From the NCBI RefSeq assembly GCF_000277125.1, contig NC_016946.1:5208001-5272000 (forward strand): DNA of 64,000 nucleotides, given 5' to 3'. The position numbers and the translations under genes were made by a program. How positions within the stretch are numbered: position 1 is the first letter of the stretch; each line of letters opens with the position of its first letter. The stretch is from Mycobacterium intracellulare ATCC 13950 (GTDB taxonomy: Bacteria > Actinomycetota > Actinomycetes > Mycobacteriales > Mycobacteriaceae). The notes below the pieces were generated by a model, which saw nothing but the letters and a program-made list of their open reading frames with translations, made no database searches and was not told the DNA's origin. Shown here piece after piece: positions 54,358 to 62,719 of this stretch.

Positions 54358-54471
54358 CGATTGCCCGCCTCCTCACTCGCGCCGTTCCGGCGCTCACCGT
54401 CGCCGGGCTAGGCTCGATTGCCCGGCTCCTCACTCGCGCCGTTCCGGCGCTCACCGTCGCCGGGCTACGCT
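54358..54471. repeat. 57-bp tandem duplication upstream of an O-methyltransferase gene
   Basis: Two copies, 54358-54414 and 54415-54471, differ at about two bases. The second copy ends 7 bp before the start codon at 54479. The unit of 57 bp is a multiple of three, and both copies include a CCGTTCCGGCGCTCACCG stretch. It separates the M-box promoter from the methyltransferase and may change the latter's promoter or leader; there is no ORF in it I would call. Confidence 0.9.
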
Positions 54472-54478
54472 CGGCGAG

Positions 54479-55138
54479 ATGACCACAACGCTGCAGGATC
54501 CCCGGGTCGCATCGACGCTCGACCGCATGTACGCCGAGTCGAAGAACCAGATGTCGCTGTTGCGCGAGCGGCGTGGCACCTTCGATCAGCCGATGTCCGC
54601 CCAGGAGCGGGCCGACGCGATGAGCGAGTTCTACATCCCGGTGACGCCCGAAGCCGGCCGGCTGCTGTATTCGTTGGTCCGCGCCACCCGCCCGGCGACG
54701 GTCGTCGAATTCGGGATGTCGTTCGGCATTTCCGCCGTTCACCTGGCCGCCGCGGTGCGTGACAACGGGAGCGGCCGCGTCGTGACCACCGAGCTCAGCG
54801 CCGCCAAGATCGCGGCCGCGAAGAAGACGTTCGCCGAGACGGGCTTGGACGATGTGATCACGATCCTGGAGGGCGATGCGCTGAGCACGTTGAAAAGCGT
54901 GGACGGGGCGGTCGATTTTCTGCTGCTCGACGGTTGGAAAGATTTGTACCTGCCCGTGATCGAGCTGCTGGAGCCCCGGCTGTCCATGGGTGCGTTGGTC
55001 ATCGCCGACAACGCCAGCTCGGCCGATATGGCCCCGTATCTCGACCGCGTGCGCGACCAGGCCAACGGCTACGTCAGCTTCAACTTCCAGGTCCGCGACA
55101 GCGACAGCATGGAGATCAGCTGCCGCACAGGCACTTAG
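54479..55138 (+). CDS. Class I O-methyltransferase (caffeoyl-CoA OMT-like)
   Basis: A 219-residue SAM-dependent O-methyltransferase. The SAM-binding motif is VVEFGMSFGISAVHLAAAV, the following TTELSAAKIAAAKKTFAETGL binds the ribose, and AVDFLLLDGWKDLYLPVIELLEPRL supplies the metal-binding Asp and core strand. SMGALVIADNASSADMAPYL completes the family pattern. The substrate is unknown. The ATG at 54479 directly follows a 57-bp tandem duplication. It ends 3 bp before the convergent acyltransferase gene. Confidence 0.9.
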   Translation: MTTTLQDPRVASTLDRMYAESKNQMSLLRERRGTFDQPMSAQERADAMSEFYIPVTPEAGRLLYSLVRATRPATVVEFGMSFGISAVHLAAAVRDNGSGRVVTTELSAAKIAAAKKTFAETGLDDVITILEGDALSTLKSVDGAVDFLLLDGWKDLYLPVIELLEPRLSMGALVIADNASSADMAPYLDRVRDQANGYVSFNFQVRDSDSMEISCRTGT

Positions 55139-55141
55139 CGG

Positions 55142-57136
55142 CTAGCGCAGCGACTCCTCGAGCCACGGCGTCAGCCACTTCACCCCTTCCGGGGTCAGGT
55201 GCACGCCGTCGCTGCGCACCTTGATGCCGTCGACCTTGGCGGTATAGACGCCGTCGGGGCACAGCTTCTTGTTCAGGTCGAGGATCGCGACGTTCGGGTG
55301 GTGGCTGACGGTCTTGCGCAGCATGGTGTTCCACAGGTTGACCCGGTCCGGCTGGTCCTCCGGATACAGCCGGCCGTCCGGCTTTTCACCGCCGCGGCTG
55401 TAGGGCACGGTCGCCACCACCACCCGCACACCGGTGGAGCCGGCGATGGTCAGCGCCCGCTCCAGCTCGCCGTTGAGGTAGGCGTCGAAGGTCGGGTCGC
55501 CGATGTGGGTCCACTGGCCCTCGTTGACGCGGTCCACGGTTTCCCAGCGGCCGATGATCAGCAGCGCGACGTCGGGTTGGTCCTGGGCGACCTGCCTGGC
55601 CCATCGGATCGGCCAGCCGTCGCACTCGGATCGCTGCTCGAGGGTTTGGCCCACATACCGGTACGGGGTGCCGCGCACCAGGCTGCATCCGATGACGGTG
55701 TGGTCGAGGAACGCGAATCCCGGCGTCGGCGGGAGGTAGTGCATCCACGTCCACCCGATCGAGTCCCCGAACACCGATACGGTGAACGGCCGGTTGGGAT
55801 CCCGCGGCCGGCTTTCGCCGGGCGGTGACGGCGAGACGGCCGCGACCGCGGAGACTCCGGGCGGCAAGCCCGGTTCGCGCAGCCCCGGCCCGGCTCCCAC
55901 CGGAACCACCAACAGCGTAACCGCCGCGGCGCTGGCGACGGTCGCCGCCGCCAGCGGTAGCAGCGGCACCCGCGCCGGCCGCCAGCGCCGGATGGGCTGC
56001 TCGAGCACCCAGTACGACGCCGCGGCCAACACCACCGTGGCGGCGCACCGCGCGGCGAACAGCGGCAGCCCGGACCACCCGGTGCGTTCGCCGTTGAGCG
56101 CCAAGAAGATCGGCCAGTGCCACAGGTACACGCCGTAGGAGATGGTGCCGAGCCACACCAGCGGCGGCAACGCGAGCAAGCGCGCGATGACGCCGCGCTG
56201 CTCCAGGGCGACCGGGGCGATGACGAACACGGCCGCGATCGCGACGCCGATCAGCAAGCCGTGGCGGAATTCGCCGCTGGCGCCGGTCGCGTAATGGGTC
56301 GCGGCCGCCAGACCCGCCAAACCCAGCAGCGGCAGAATCCGGGCGGCGCGCCGCCCCCACCGCGTGCGGATCATGCACCAGCCGCGGTTCATCGACGGCC
56401 AATCCCGCACCAGCAGGGCCGCTGCCGACGCGCCGACCAGGAGCGCCTGCGCGCGGGTGTCGGTGCCGAAATAGATCCGGTCGCGGGTGCCGTCGGACAC
56501 CATGACGATGGCAAGCGCCGCGGACGCCAGGGCCCCCACGGTGGCGATGACGAACGTCGCGAAGCGCACGCCGCCGACGGTGGCCCGGGTGAAACGGCGC
56601 CTCGCGCGCGCCGCCAGCGCCAGCGTGACCGCGACCAGCAGCAGCGGCCAGACGAAGTAGTACTGCTCCTCCACGCCGAGCGACCAGGTGTGCTGCAGCG
56701 GCGACGGCGGTGCGCCCTGGGTGAAGTAATCGGTCTTCTGGGCGACGAACCGCCAGTTCGCCAGCCACATGAACGCCGCGATGGCGTCGTCGCGCAGGCC
56801 GGTGAGCGACCGCTCGGGCAGCAGCTGCCGGGCCGCGGCCACGGTGAGCACCATCAACACCAGCGCCGGCAGGAGTCGCCGCGCGCGCCGGATCCAGAAG
56901 CCGGTGAGGTCGATGCGACCGGTGCGTCCCAGCTCGTCGAGCAGCAGCGAGGTGATGAGGAATCCGCTCAGGACGAAGAAGACGTCGACGCCGATGAATC
57001 CGCCGCTGACGCCGGGGATGCCGCCGTGCCCGATGAGCACCAGCGCAACGGCGATCGCGCGCAGGCCGTCGAGCGCCGGGATTCCGCTGCGCCCCTCCGG
57101 CCCGTCCCAGACCCCCAGCCGGCCGACCCGGCGCAC
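55142..57136 (-). CDS. Acyltransferase 3 family protein with C-terminal SGNH domain
   Basis: An OafA-type O-acyltransferase of 664 residues that probably acylates a surface polysaccharide or lipid. The N-terminal membrane domain (about ten helices) shows IPALDGLRAIAVALVLIGH with Arg and His, the FIGVDVFFVLSGFLITSLLL segment, WSLGVEEQYYFVWPLLL and LGTISYGVYLWHWPIFL. After a Pro-rich linker near residue 410 comes an SGNH-like hydrolase domain with SVFGDSIGW (nucleophile Ser) and VRSDGVHLTPEG (Asp-His pair). The start is GTG 57136, with only a weak ribosome binding site. Confidence 0.93.
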   Translation of the reverse strand: MRRVGRLGVWDGPEGRSGIPALDGLRAIAVALVLIGHGGIPGVSGGFIGVDVFFVLSGFLITSLLLDELGRTGRIDLTGFWIRRARRLLPALVLMVLTVAAARQLLPERSLTGLRDDAIAAFMWLANWRFVAQKTDYFTQGAPPSPLQHTWSLGVEEQYYFVWPLLLVAVTLALAARARRRFTRATVGGVRFATFVIATVGALASAALAIVMVSDGTRDRIYFGTDTRAQALLVGASAAALLVRDWPSMNRGWCMIRTRWGRRAARILPLLGLAGLAAATHYATGASGEFRHGLLIGVAIAAVFVIAPVALEQRGVIARLLALPPLVWLGTISYGVYLWHWPIFLALNGERTGWSGLPLFAARCAATVVLAAASYWVLEQPIRRWRPARVPLLPLAAATVASAAAVTLLVVPVGAGPGLREPGLPPGVSAVAAVSPSPPGESRPRDPNRPFTVSVFGDSIGWTWMHYLPPTPGFAFLDHTVIGCSLVRGTPYRYVGQTLEQRSECDGWPIRWARQVAQDQPDVALLIIGRWETVDRVNEGQWTHIGDPTFDAYLNGELERALTIAGSTGVRVVVATVPYSRGGEKPDGRLYPEDQPDRVNLWNTMLRKTVSHHPNVAILDLNKKLCPDGVYTAKVDGIKVRSDGVHLTPEGVKWLTPWLEESLR

Positions 57137-57369
57137 GGGGGCGACCCATCGGGGCCGAGAACGACGAGCCGGTGCGGGGTGAGACCCGCCCGGCTCGATG
57201 CTCGCTGTCAGCGCGCCGTGACTACCATCCCGCCCGGCGCCATGGTTGATGCCGATACGTCGCTGCCCCTCCTCGTGAACGGAGCCAGCTTAAGGGCGGA
57301 CGCGCGGGATCGCGGGGAGGACACGCAACGGTTTTCCGCTGCGCTGCGTTCGGATTTCGGGGTCGGGCG

Positions 57370-58800
57370 TCAGGCCTTGCCGGGCGCGTAGCCCAGGGTG
57401 CTCTTGACCTCCAGGTACTCGTGGAAGCCGAATTCGCTCCATTCGCGGCCGTTGCCGCTGCGCTTGTAGCCGCCGAACGGCGCGTTCATGTCGAACGCGT
57501 GATTGATCGTCACCCATCCCGCGCGGATCCGGCGGGCAACCTCGCGCGCCGTGTCGAGGTCGGCCCCGGAGACATAGCCGGCGAGGCCGTACTCGGTGTC
57601 GTTGGCGATCTCGACGGCCTGGTCGATGTCGTCGTAGCCGAGGATGCACAGCACCGGCCCGAAGATCTCCTCGCGCGCGATCGTCATGTCGTTGGTGACA
57701 TGCGCGAAGACTGTCGGCTTGACGTAGTACCCCGTGTCCAGCCCCGCCGGTCGGCCCGGGCCGCCCGCGACCACGGTCGCGCCCTCGTCGATGCCCTGCT
57801 GGATCAGCCGCTGCACCTTCTCGAACTGCGTCCTCGACGCCACCGGCCCGATCGCCGTCGCGTCGTCGGCGCTGCCCACCTTGACCTGTTCGGCCACCTC
57901 GCGCGCGATCGTAATGGCCTCGGCCATCCGTGAATTCGGCACCAGCATGCGCGACGGCGCGTTACAGCTCTGCCCGGAGTTGGGCATCATGTTGGCCACG
58001 CCCGCGCGGACGCCGTCGGCGAAGCCGCCATCGTCGAGGACGATGTTGGGGCTCTTGCCGCCGAGTTCCTGGGTCACTCGCTTCACCGTCGGGGCGGCGT
58101 TCTTGGCGACCTCGATGCCGGCGCGGGTGGACCCGGTGAACGACACCATGTCGATGTCGGGATGGCTCGCCAGCGCCGCGCCCACGCCCGCGCCGTCACC
58201 GTTGACCAGATTGAACACCCCGGCCGGCACGCCCGCGGCGGCCAGGATCTCGGCGAAGATGTACGGCGAATACGGCGCGACCTCAGAGGGTTTCAGGACG
58301 ACGGTGCAGCCGGTGGCCAGCGCCGGATACACCTTGACGGCGACCTGGTTGATCGGCCAGTTCCACGGCGTGATCAAGCCGCAGACACCGATCGGCTCCT
58401 TGGCGATCAGGGTCTCCCCTTTGTGTTCGGAGAACGGGAAGTTCTTCAGCACGTCGATGGCCGTCGTGAGGTGGCCGATGCCGAGGAAGACCTGCGGGCC
58501 CGCGGCCAGTGAGGGCGGCGCGCCGATCTCCTCGGTGACCGCCTCGGCGAGATCGTCGGCCCGCTTCTGGTATTCGGCGAGGATGGACTGCAACAGGTCC
58601 AGGCGCTGTTCGCGGGTGCTCAGCGACCAGCCCGCGAAGGCGCGCCGGGCGGCCTGAACCGCCACGTCGACGTCGGCCGCCGACCCCAGCGAGATCTTTC
58701 CCGAAACCTGCTCGGTCGCCGGGTTTTCCACCTCGAAGGGGTTGGGCCGCACCGGGTCGACCCATCGTCCGTCGATGTAGAACTTCAGGTATTCGCGCAT
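57370..58800 (-). CDS. Aldehyde dehydrogenase
   Basis: A class-type NAD(P)-dependent aldehyde dehydrogenase of 476 residues. Signatures are ITPWNWPINQ, LKPSEVAPYSPYIFAEI, VSFTGSTRAGIEVAK, the general base Glu in TQELGGKSPNIV, and the nucleophile Cys in NSGQSCNAPSRM. The C-terminus has EEIFGPVLCILGYDD. ATG 58800 has GGAAGAG upstream; ATG 58809 is possible. It is the last gene of a five-gene unit, 28 bp after the ThDP enzyme stop, and would oxidise the aldehyde product of that enzyme. Confidence 0.95.
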   Translation of the reverse strand: MREYLKFYIDGRWVDPVRPNPFEVENPATEQVSGKISLGSAADVDVAVQAARRAFAGWSLSTREQRLDLLQSILAEYQKRADDLAEAVTEEIGAPPSLAAGPQVFLGIGHLTTAIDVLKNFPFSEHKGETLIAKEPIGVCGLITPWNWPINQVAVKVYPALATGCTVVLKPSEVAPYSPYIFAEILAAAGVPAGVFNLVNGDGAGVGAALASHPDIDMVSFTGSTRAGIEVAKNAAPTVKRVTQELGGKSPNIVLDDGGFADGVRAGVANMMPNSGQSCNAPSRMLVPNSRMAEAITIAREVAEQVKVGSADDATAIGPVASRTQFEKVQRLIQQGIDEGATVVAGGPGRPAGLDTGYYVKPTVFAHVTNDMTIAREEIFGPVLCILGYDDIDQAVEIANDTEYGLAGYVSGADLDTAREVARRIRAGWVTINHAFDMNAPFGGYKRSGNGREWSEFGFHEYLEVKSTLGYAPGKA

Positions 58801-58828
58801 AGCTAGCACTCTTCCTTAGTTGCGGCGC

Positions 58829-60541
58829 TCACTGGGTGCCTTCTGCATACCAGGTACGGAATCGGTCGTACTTGGGCATCTCCTCGGAGTTGGCCTTCGG
58901 GTCGATGCACACGTGCACCACACCGACTTTGCCGCTGGCGTAGGCGCGTGCGATGGCCGGCCCGATCTCGGATTCCTTCTCGACGAACTCGCCGTGGCAC
59001 CCGAAGCCCTCCGCGATCTTGTCCATCCGGACGTCCTTGCTCCAGTGCACGCCGGGCTGCGGTGACGGCTGGGCGAACGTGCGCTTGTAGACGCCGACCT
59101 CCAGGCCCCACTGGTGGTCGACGCCCACCACGCACACCAGCGGAAGGTTCTGCCGCGCAGCCGTTTCCAGTTCCGCGATGTGGAAGAGGAAGGCCGAGTC
59201 GCTGGTCAGCAGCATGACGGGGCGCTTGCCGCCCTCGGCGACGGATGCCCCGACCGCGTAGGGCAGGCCGGTGCCGAGGTGGCCGAAGTTCTGGTTCCAG
59301 ATGACATCGCGCGGTTTGGCCTGCGAGTAGGTCCACTGAAAGATGACGGTCGCGCCGCCATCGCGGACCATGATGGCGTCGTCGAGTTCGTTGAACGCCT
59401 TGGTGGCCTCGACGACATAGCGCGCCGGGTGGATCGGCGAACGACCCGACGGCGCGGTCTCGGCGAGCTGTGCGAGCTCCTCGGCGTCGGCCTTGACCAA
59501 CTTCTCGAGGCCGGGGGATGGGGTGCGCGGGGTGTCCCGGAGCGCCTCGACCAGCTGCGGCACGACGCCGCGCAGATCGCCGACCAGCGGCACGTCGAAC
59601 TGTCGGTTGACGCCGATGGCGGCCGGGTCCTGCTCGACGTACACCCATTTGCGATTCGCGTCGTTGCCCGCCCAATGCTGGGTCCGGCCGTAGTGCATGG
59701 GCTCACCGAGTTCGGTTCCCAACGCGACGCACAGGTCGGATTGCTCGACCGCCTCGTTGGCGGCCGGGGAGAACAGGTAGGGGAAGGTCCGCTCCTGCAG
59801 GCCCGGGATGTACGAAGTACCCCCGGAGGTCTGGATGACCGGGCAGGCCATCAGGTCGGCGAGCTCCTTCACCGCGGGGCCGGTGCGCGACGTGTGCACG
59901 CCGTGGCCCACCAACAGGATCGGGCTCTTCGCTTCGCGAATCAGCTTGGCGGCCTTGGCGATCTCTGGGGCGCCCGCCCCCTGGTTGACGAGGCGATACC
60001 GATGCGGCGGCAGCGGATCGGCCACGTCGAGCTCTTCGAGGATGACGTGCGACGGGTATTCGACGTAGGCCGGGCCGGGGGTGCCGGACATGGCCCGGCG
60101 GATGGCCTCATGGATGATCTCGTCGGTCTGGTCGGCGTACTCGATGGACGCGCTGTACTTGACGGACGGGGCGAAAAGGGGCTCCTGGCGGACGAATTGG
60201 ATGCGCCCGCGCCGCACCCGGCGCTCGGTGATGCGGGCGCGCTGGCCGCCGAGGAAGATCACCGGCGAGTTCTCCACGAGCGCGCACTGGATCGCTCCGG
60301 CCATGTTGGCCATGCCCGGGCCGAGCGTCCCGATGCACAGCCCGGGCTTGCCGGTCATCCGTGACGCCGCCTCGGCCATGAAACCCGCGCTCAACTCGTG
60401 ATGCGGCGCGACCACCGACCACCCGCGCGCGTCGGCCTCGGCGAACATGTGCACGAAGTTCGGGTCCGGGATCCCGAACAGGGTGTTCACCCCCTCGGCC
60501 TCGAACAGGTCGAGAATGCGCTTGTACACCGGCACGGTCAT
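58829..60541 (-). CDS. Thiamine diphosphate-dependent enzyme (acetolactate synthase / 2-hydroxyacyl-CoA lyase-like)
   Basis: A ThDP enzyme of 570 residues with decarboxylase/lyase-type architecture. The N-terminal PYR domain has GVNTLFGIPDPNFVHMF and the catalytic Glu in APHHELSAGFMAEAASRM; the central domain has ILLVGHGVHTSRTGPAVKELADL; the C-terminal PP domain has FGHLGTGLPYAVGA and the ThDP Asp in LTSDSAFLFHIAELETAARQ. The NN usually ending the ThDP motif is replaced by VVGVDHQWG. It is not obviously acetolactate synthase; the preceding CoA-transferase and following aldehyde dehydrogenase suggest a 2-hydroxyacyl-CoA lyase. Its start overlaps the CoA-transferase stop by 4 bp. Confidence 0.88.
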   Translation of the reverse strand: MTVPVYKRILDLFEAEGVNTLFGIPDPNFVHMFAEADARGWSVVAPHHELSAGFMAEAASRMTGKPGLCIGTLGPGMANMAGAIQCALVENSPVIFLGGQRARITERRVRRGRIQFVRQEPLFAPSVKYSASIEYADQTDEIIHEAIRRAMSGTPGPAYVEYPSHVILEELDVADPLPPHRYRLVNQGAGAPEIAKAAKLIREAKSPILLVGHGVHTSRTGPAVKELADLMACPVIQTSGGTSYIPGLQERTFPYLFSPAANEAVEQSDLCVALGTELGEPMHYGRTQHWAGNDANRKWVYVEQDPAAIGVNRQFDVPLVGDLRGVVPQLVEALRDTPRTPSPGLEKLVKADAEELAQLAETAPSGRSPIHPARYVVEATKAFNELDDAIMVRDGGATVIFQWTYSQAKPRDVIWNQNFGHLGTGLPYAVGASVAEGGKRPVMLLTSDSAFLFHIAELETAARQNLPLVCVVGVDHQWGLEVGVYKRTFAQPSPQPGVHWSKDVRMDKIAEGFGCHGEFVEKESEIGPAIARAYASGKVGVVHVCIDPKANSEEMPKYDRFRTWYAEGTQ

Positions 60542-61758
60542 TGTTGAAGTTCCTCTCCCTGGCGAGCAGACGCAAAATCGTGTTCAGGCGGTGTGTTTCG
60601 TGCGAGTCCGGGACTGCTCGCGCCGATTTCGGCGAGCACGTCCTCGGTGTGGGCGCCGAGTTCGGGCGCCGGCCCCGCGACGCGGCCCGGTGTCTGGGAG
60701 AACCAGGTGGGCACGCCGGGGAAGCGCACCGGCCCATGCGGGGTGTCCACGGTCTCGAACATGCCGACGGCCTTGAGATGCGGATCGTCGAACAGCGCGC
60801 CGGGCGTGTTGAGCGGCGCGGCCGGGATCTCGAGTTCGCGCAGCAGCTCCAACCACTCGGCGGTGGATCGCTCTTTCATGGTCTCTGCCACCAGCCCGTA
60901 GATGGTGTCGATTTCGCGGGCGCGCTGTTCCAGCGTCGCGTACAGCTCGCTGGCCCACGGCGGCCGCACGGCGTTCATGAACGCGTTCCAGTGCTTGTCG
61001 TTGTAGATCAGTGCGGCGATGTGGCCGTCGCTGGTGTGGTACGGACGGCGGTTGGGCGCCACGGTGCGCGGATACACCGCGGGCCCCAGCGGGGGATCGA
61101 ACAGGGCGCCGTTGGCATGCTCGACGAGCATGAACGACGCCATGGTTTCGAACATGGCGACCTCGACCTCTTGGCCCTGCCCGGTGCGCTCGCGGTGGAA
61201 CAACGCCATCGTCGTTGCGTACAGCGCCGTCAGCCCGGCGATCTTGTCGGCCATGATGGTGCCGACGTAGTCGGCCTCGCCGGTCAACTGCTGCTGCACC
61301 GCCGGCAGGCCGCATTCGGCCTGGATCGTGTCGTCGTAGGCCGGGCGGTCGCGATCGGGTCCGCGTCGCCCGTACCCGTAGCAATTGGTGTAGACGACTT
61401 TGGGATTGATCGCGGCGACGTCGTCGTAGCCGAAGCCGAGCTTGGCGATCGCCTTGGCGCGCATCGAGTGGATGAACACGTCGGCGGTCTCGACCAAAGC
61501 GCGTAGCGCCCGCTTTCCGGCATCGGTCTGCAGGTCGAGCACGACGCTGCGCTTGCCGCGGTTGACGTTGACGAACACCCCGCTCATGCCCGGCGCCGGG
61601 CCGACCGAGATGTAGCGGGTGTTATCGCCTTGGGGCGGTTCGACTTTGATCACATCGGCGCCCATGTCGGCCATGATCTGGGTGCAGTAGGGCCCCATCA
61701 CCATCGCGGTGAGATCGATCACGCGCACACCGGCCATCGGGCCCGCGGGGCTAGCCAT
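60538..61758 (-). CDS. CaiB/BaiF family CoA-transferase
   Basis: A class III CoA-transferase of 406 residues that would activate an organic acid with CoA from a donor thioester. Motifs are GVRVIDLTAMVMGPYCTQIMADMGADVIKVEPPQGD with the catalytic Asp region, VFVNVNRGKRSVVLDLQTDAG, and VYTNCYGYGRRGPDRDRPAYDDTIQAECGL. AGGAG lies 7 nt before ATG 61758, which overlaps the SDR gene by 8 bp. Translation couples it to both neighbours. It should feed an acyl-CoA to the ThDP enzyme. Confidence 0.93.
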   Translation of the reverse strand: MASPAGPMAGVRVIDLTAMVMGPYCTQIMADMGADVIKVEPPQGDNTRYISVGPAPGMSGVFVNVNRGKRSVVLDLQTDAGKRALRALVETADVFIHSMRAKAIAKLGFGYDDVAAINPKVVYTNCYGYGRRGPDRDRPAYDDTIQAECGLPAVQQQLTGEADYVGTIMADKIAGLTALYATTMALFHRERTGQGQEVEVAMFETMASFMLVEHANGALFDPPLGPAVYPRTVAPNRRPYHTSDGHIAALIYNDKHWNAFMNAVRPPWASELYATLEQRAREIDTIYGLVAETMKERSTAEWLELLRELEIPAAPLNTPGALFDDPHLKAVGMFETVDTPHGPVRFPGVPTWFSQTPGRVAGPAPELGAHTEDVLAEIGASSPGLARNTPPEHDFASARQGEELQQ

Positions 61759-62719
61759 TGAGCGCTCCTTGATCGGGCGAGCCATGGAGTTCGCTTGACC
61801 TCTGCGCCAGCTCGAAGCTGTAGCGGATGTGCTCGTCATGGCCATCCGGGACGACCGGGAAGATCAGCGGCGCCTCCGCGTAGCGGATCGCGTCCAGATG
61901 GCTGCCGACGTCCTCGATCGTCCACGACGACCGGCACACGCCGGGGCTCTCCGCGACGACCGCCCGGGCCACGCGGCCCGCCAGCGCGATGTATATTTCC
62001 CCGGTCACCGAGCAGGATTCGTGCGCGAGCCAACCCACCACGGGCGCAACGAGTTCCGGTCCCATCGGCGGGTAGGCGGAGGTGTCGATGCCGTCCGCCA
62101 TGCGCGTCACCGCCGCCGGCACGATCACGTTGCAGCGGACGCCCTCGGCGGCGCCCTCGAGCGCGGCGACATTGGACAACCCGATGACGCCCGCCTTGGC
62201 GGCCGCGTAGTTGGCCACGTCGCGGTTTCCGTACAGGCCGCCGATCGACGACGTCAGCACGATGCGGCCGTAGCCCGCCCCGCACATGAGCGGGAACGCC
62301 GGGCGCACGACGTTGAACGCGCCGCGCAGGTGCACATCGAGCACGGCGTCGAAGTCCCCGTAGCTCATCTCCTTCAGCGAGCCGCGGCGGACGTTGCCGG
62401 CGTTGTGCACCAGGATGTCGACGCGGCCATAGTGCTCGAGCGCGGTCGCGATGATCGCGTCGCCGCCCGCTGCGGTCGCGACCGAAGCGCTGCACGCGAC
62501 GGCCTGTCCGCCGGCCGCGGTGATCTCGGCGACGACCCGCTCCGCCGGACCGGCGTCGACCCCTTCGCCGTCGAGGCCGCCGCCGACGTCGTTGACGACC
62601 ACCTTCGCCCCACGCGCGGCCAGCAGCTGCGCGTAGGCGCGACCCAACCCGCGGCCGCCCCCGGTCACCACGGCGACGCGGCCGTCGAATCGTAGTTGCT
62701 CTGCAGGGGTTTCGCTCAA
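61751..62719 (-). CDS. Short-chain dehydrogenase/reductase
   Basis: A classical SDR of 322 residues with cofactor motif VVTGGGRGLGRAYAQLLAARGAKVVVNDVG, the NNAG-type segment VHNAGNVRR, the catalytic Ser in VLTSSIGGLYGN, and Tyr-Lys in YAAAKAGVIGLSN. The N-half resembles multifunctional-enzyme-type hydroxyacyl-CoA dehydrogenases; the C-terminal ~100 residues are an extension. The start is TTG 62719, overlapping the upstream FMO stop as TTGA. It would oxidise an alcohol to a ketone, or the reverse, in the same pathway. Confidence 0.93.
   Translation of the reverse strand: MSETPAEQLRFDGRVAVVTGGGRGLGRAYAQLLAARGAKVVVNDVGGGLDGEGVDAGPAERVVAEITAAGGQAVACSASVATAAGGDAIIATALEHYGRVDILVHNAGNVRRGSLKEMSYGDFDAVLDVHLRGAFNVVRPAFPLMCGAGYGRIVLTSSIGGLYGNRDVANYAAAKAGVIGLSNVAALEGAAEGVRCNVIVPAAVTRMADGIDTSAYPPMGPELVAPVVGWLAHESCSVTGEIYIALAGRVARAVVAESPGVCRSSWTIEDVGSHLDAIRYAEAPLIFPVVPDGHDEHIRYSFELAQRSSELHGSPDQGALNG

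Noticed and set aside
55386..57149. A 587-codon minus-strand frame starting at ATG 57149
   Set aside because: It overlaps the acyltransferase in another frame and lacks membrane segments; the GTG 57136 frame shows all family motifs.
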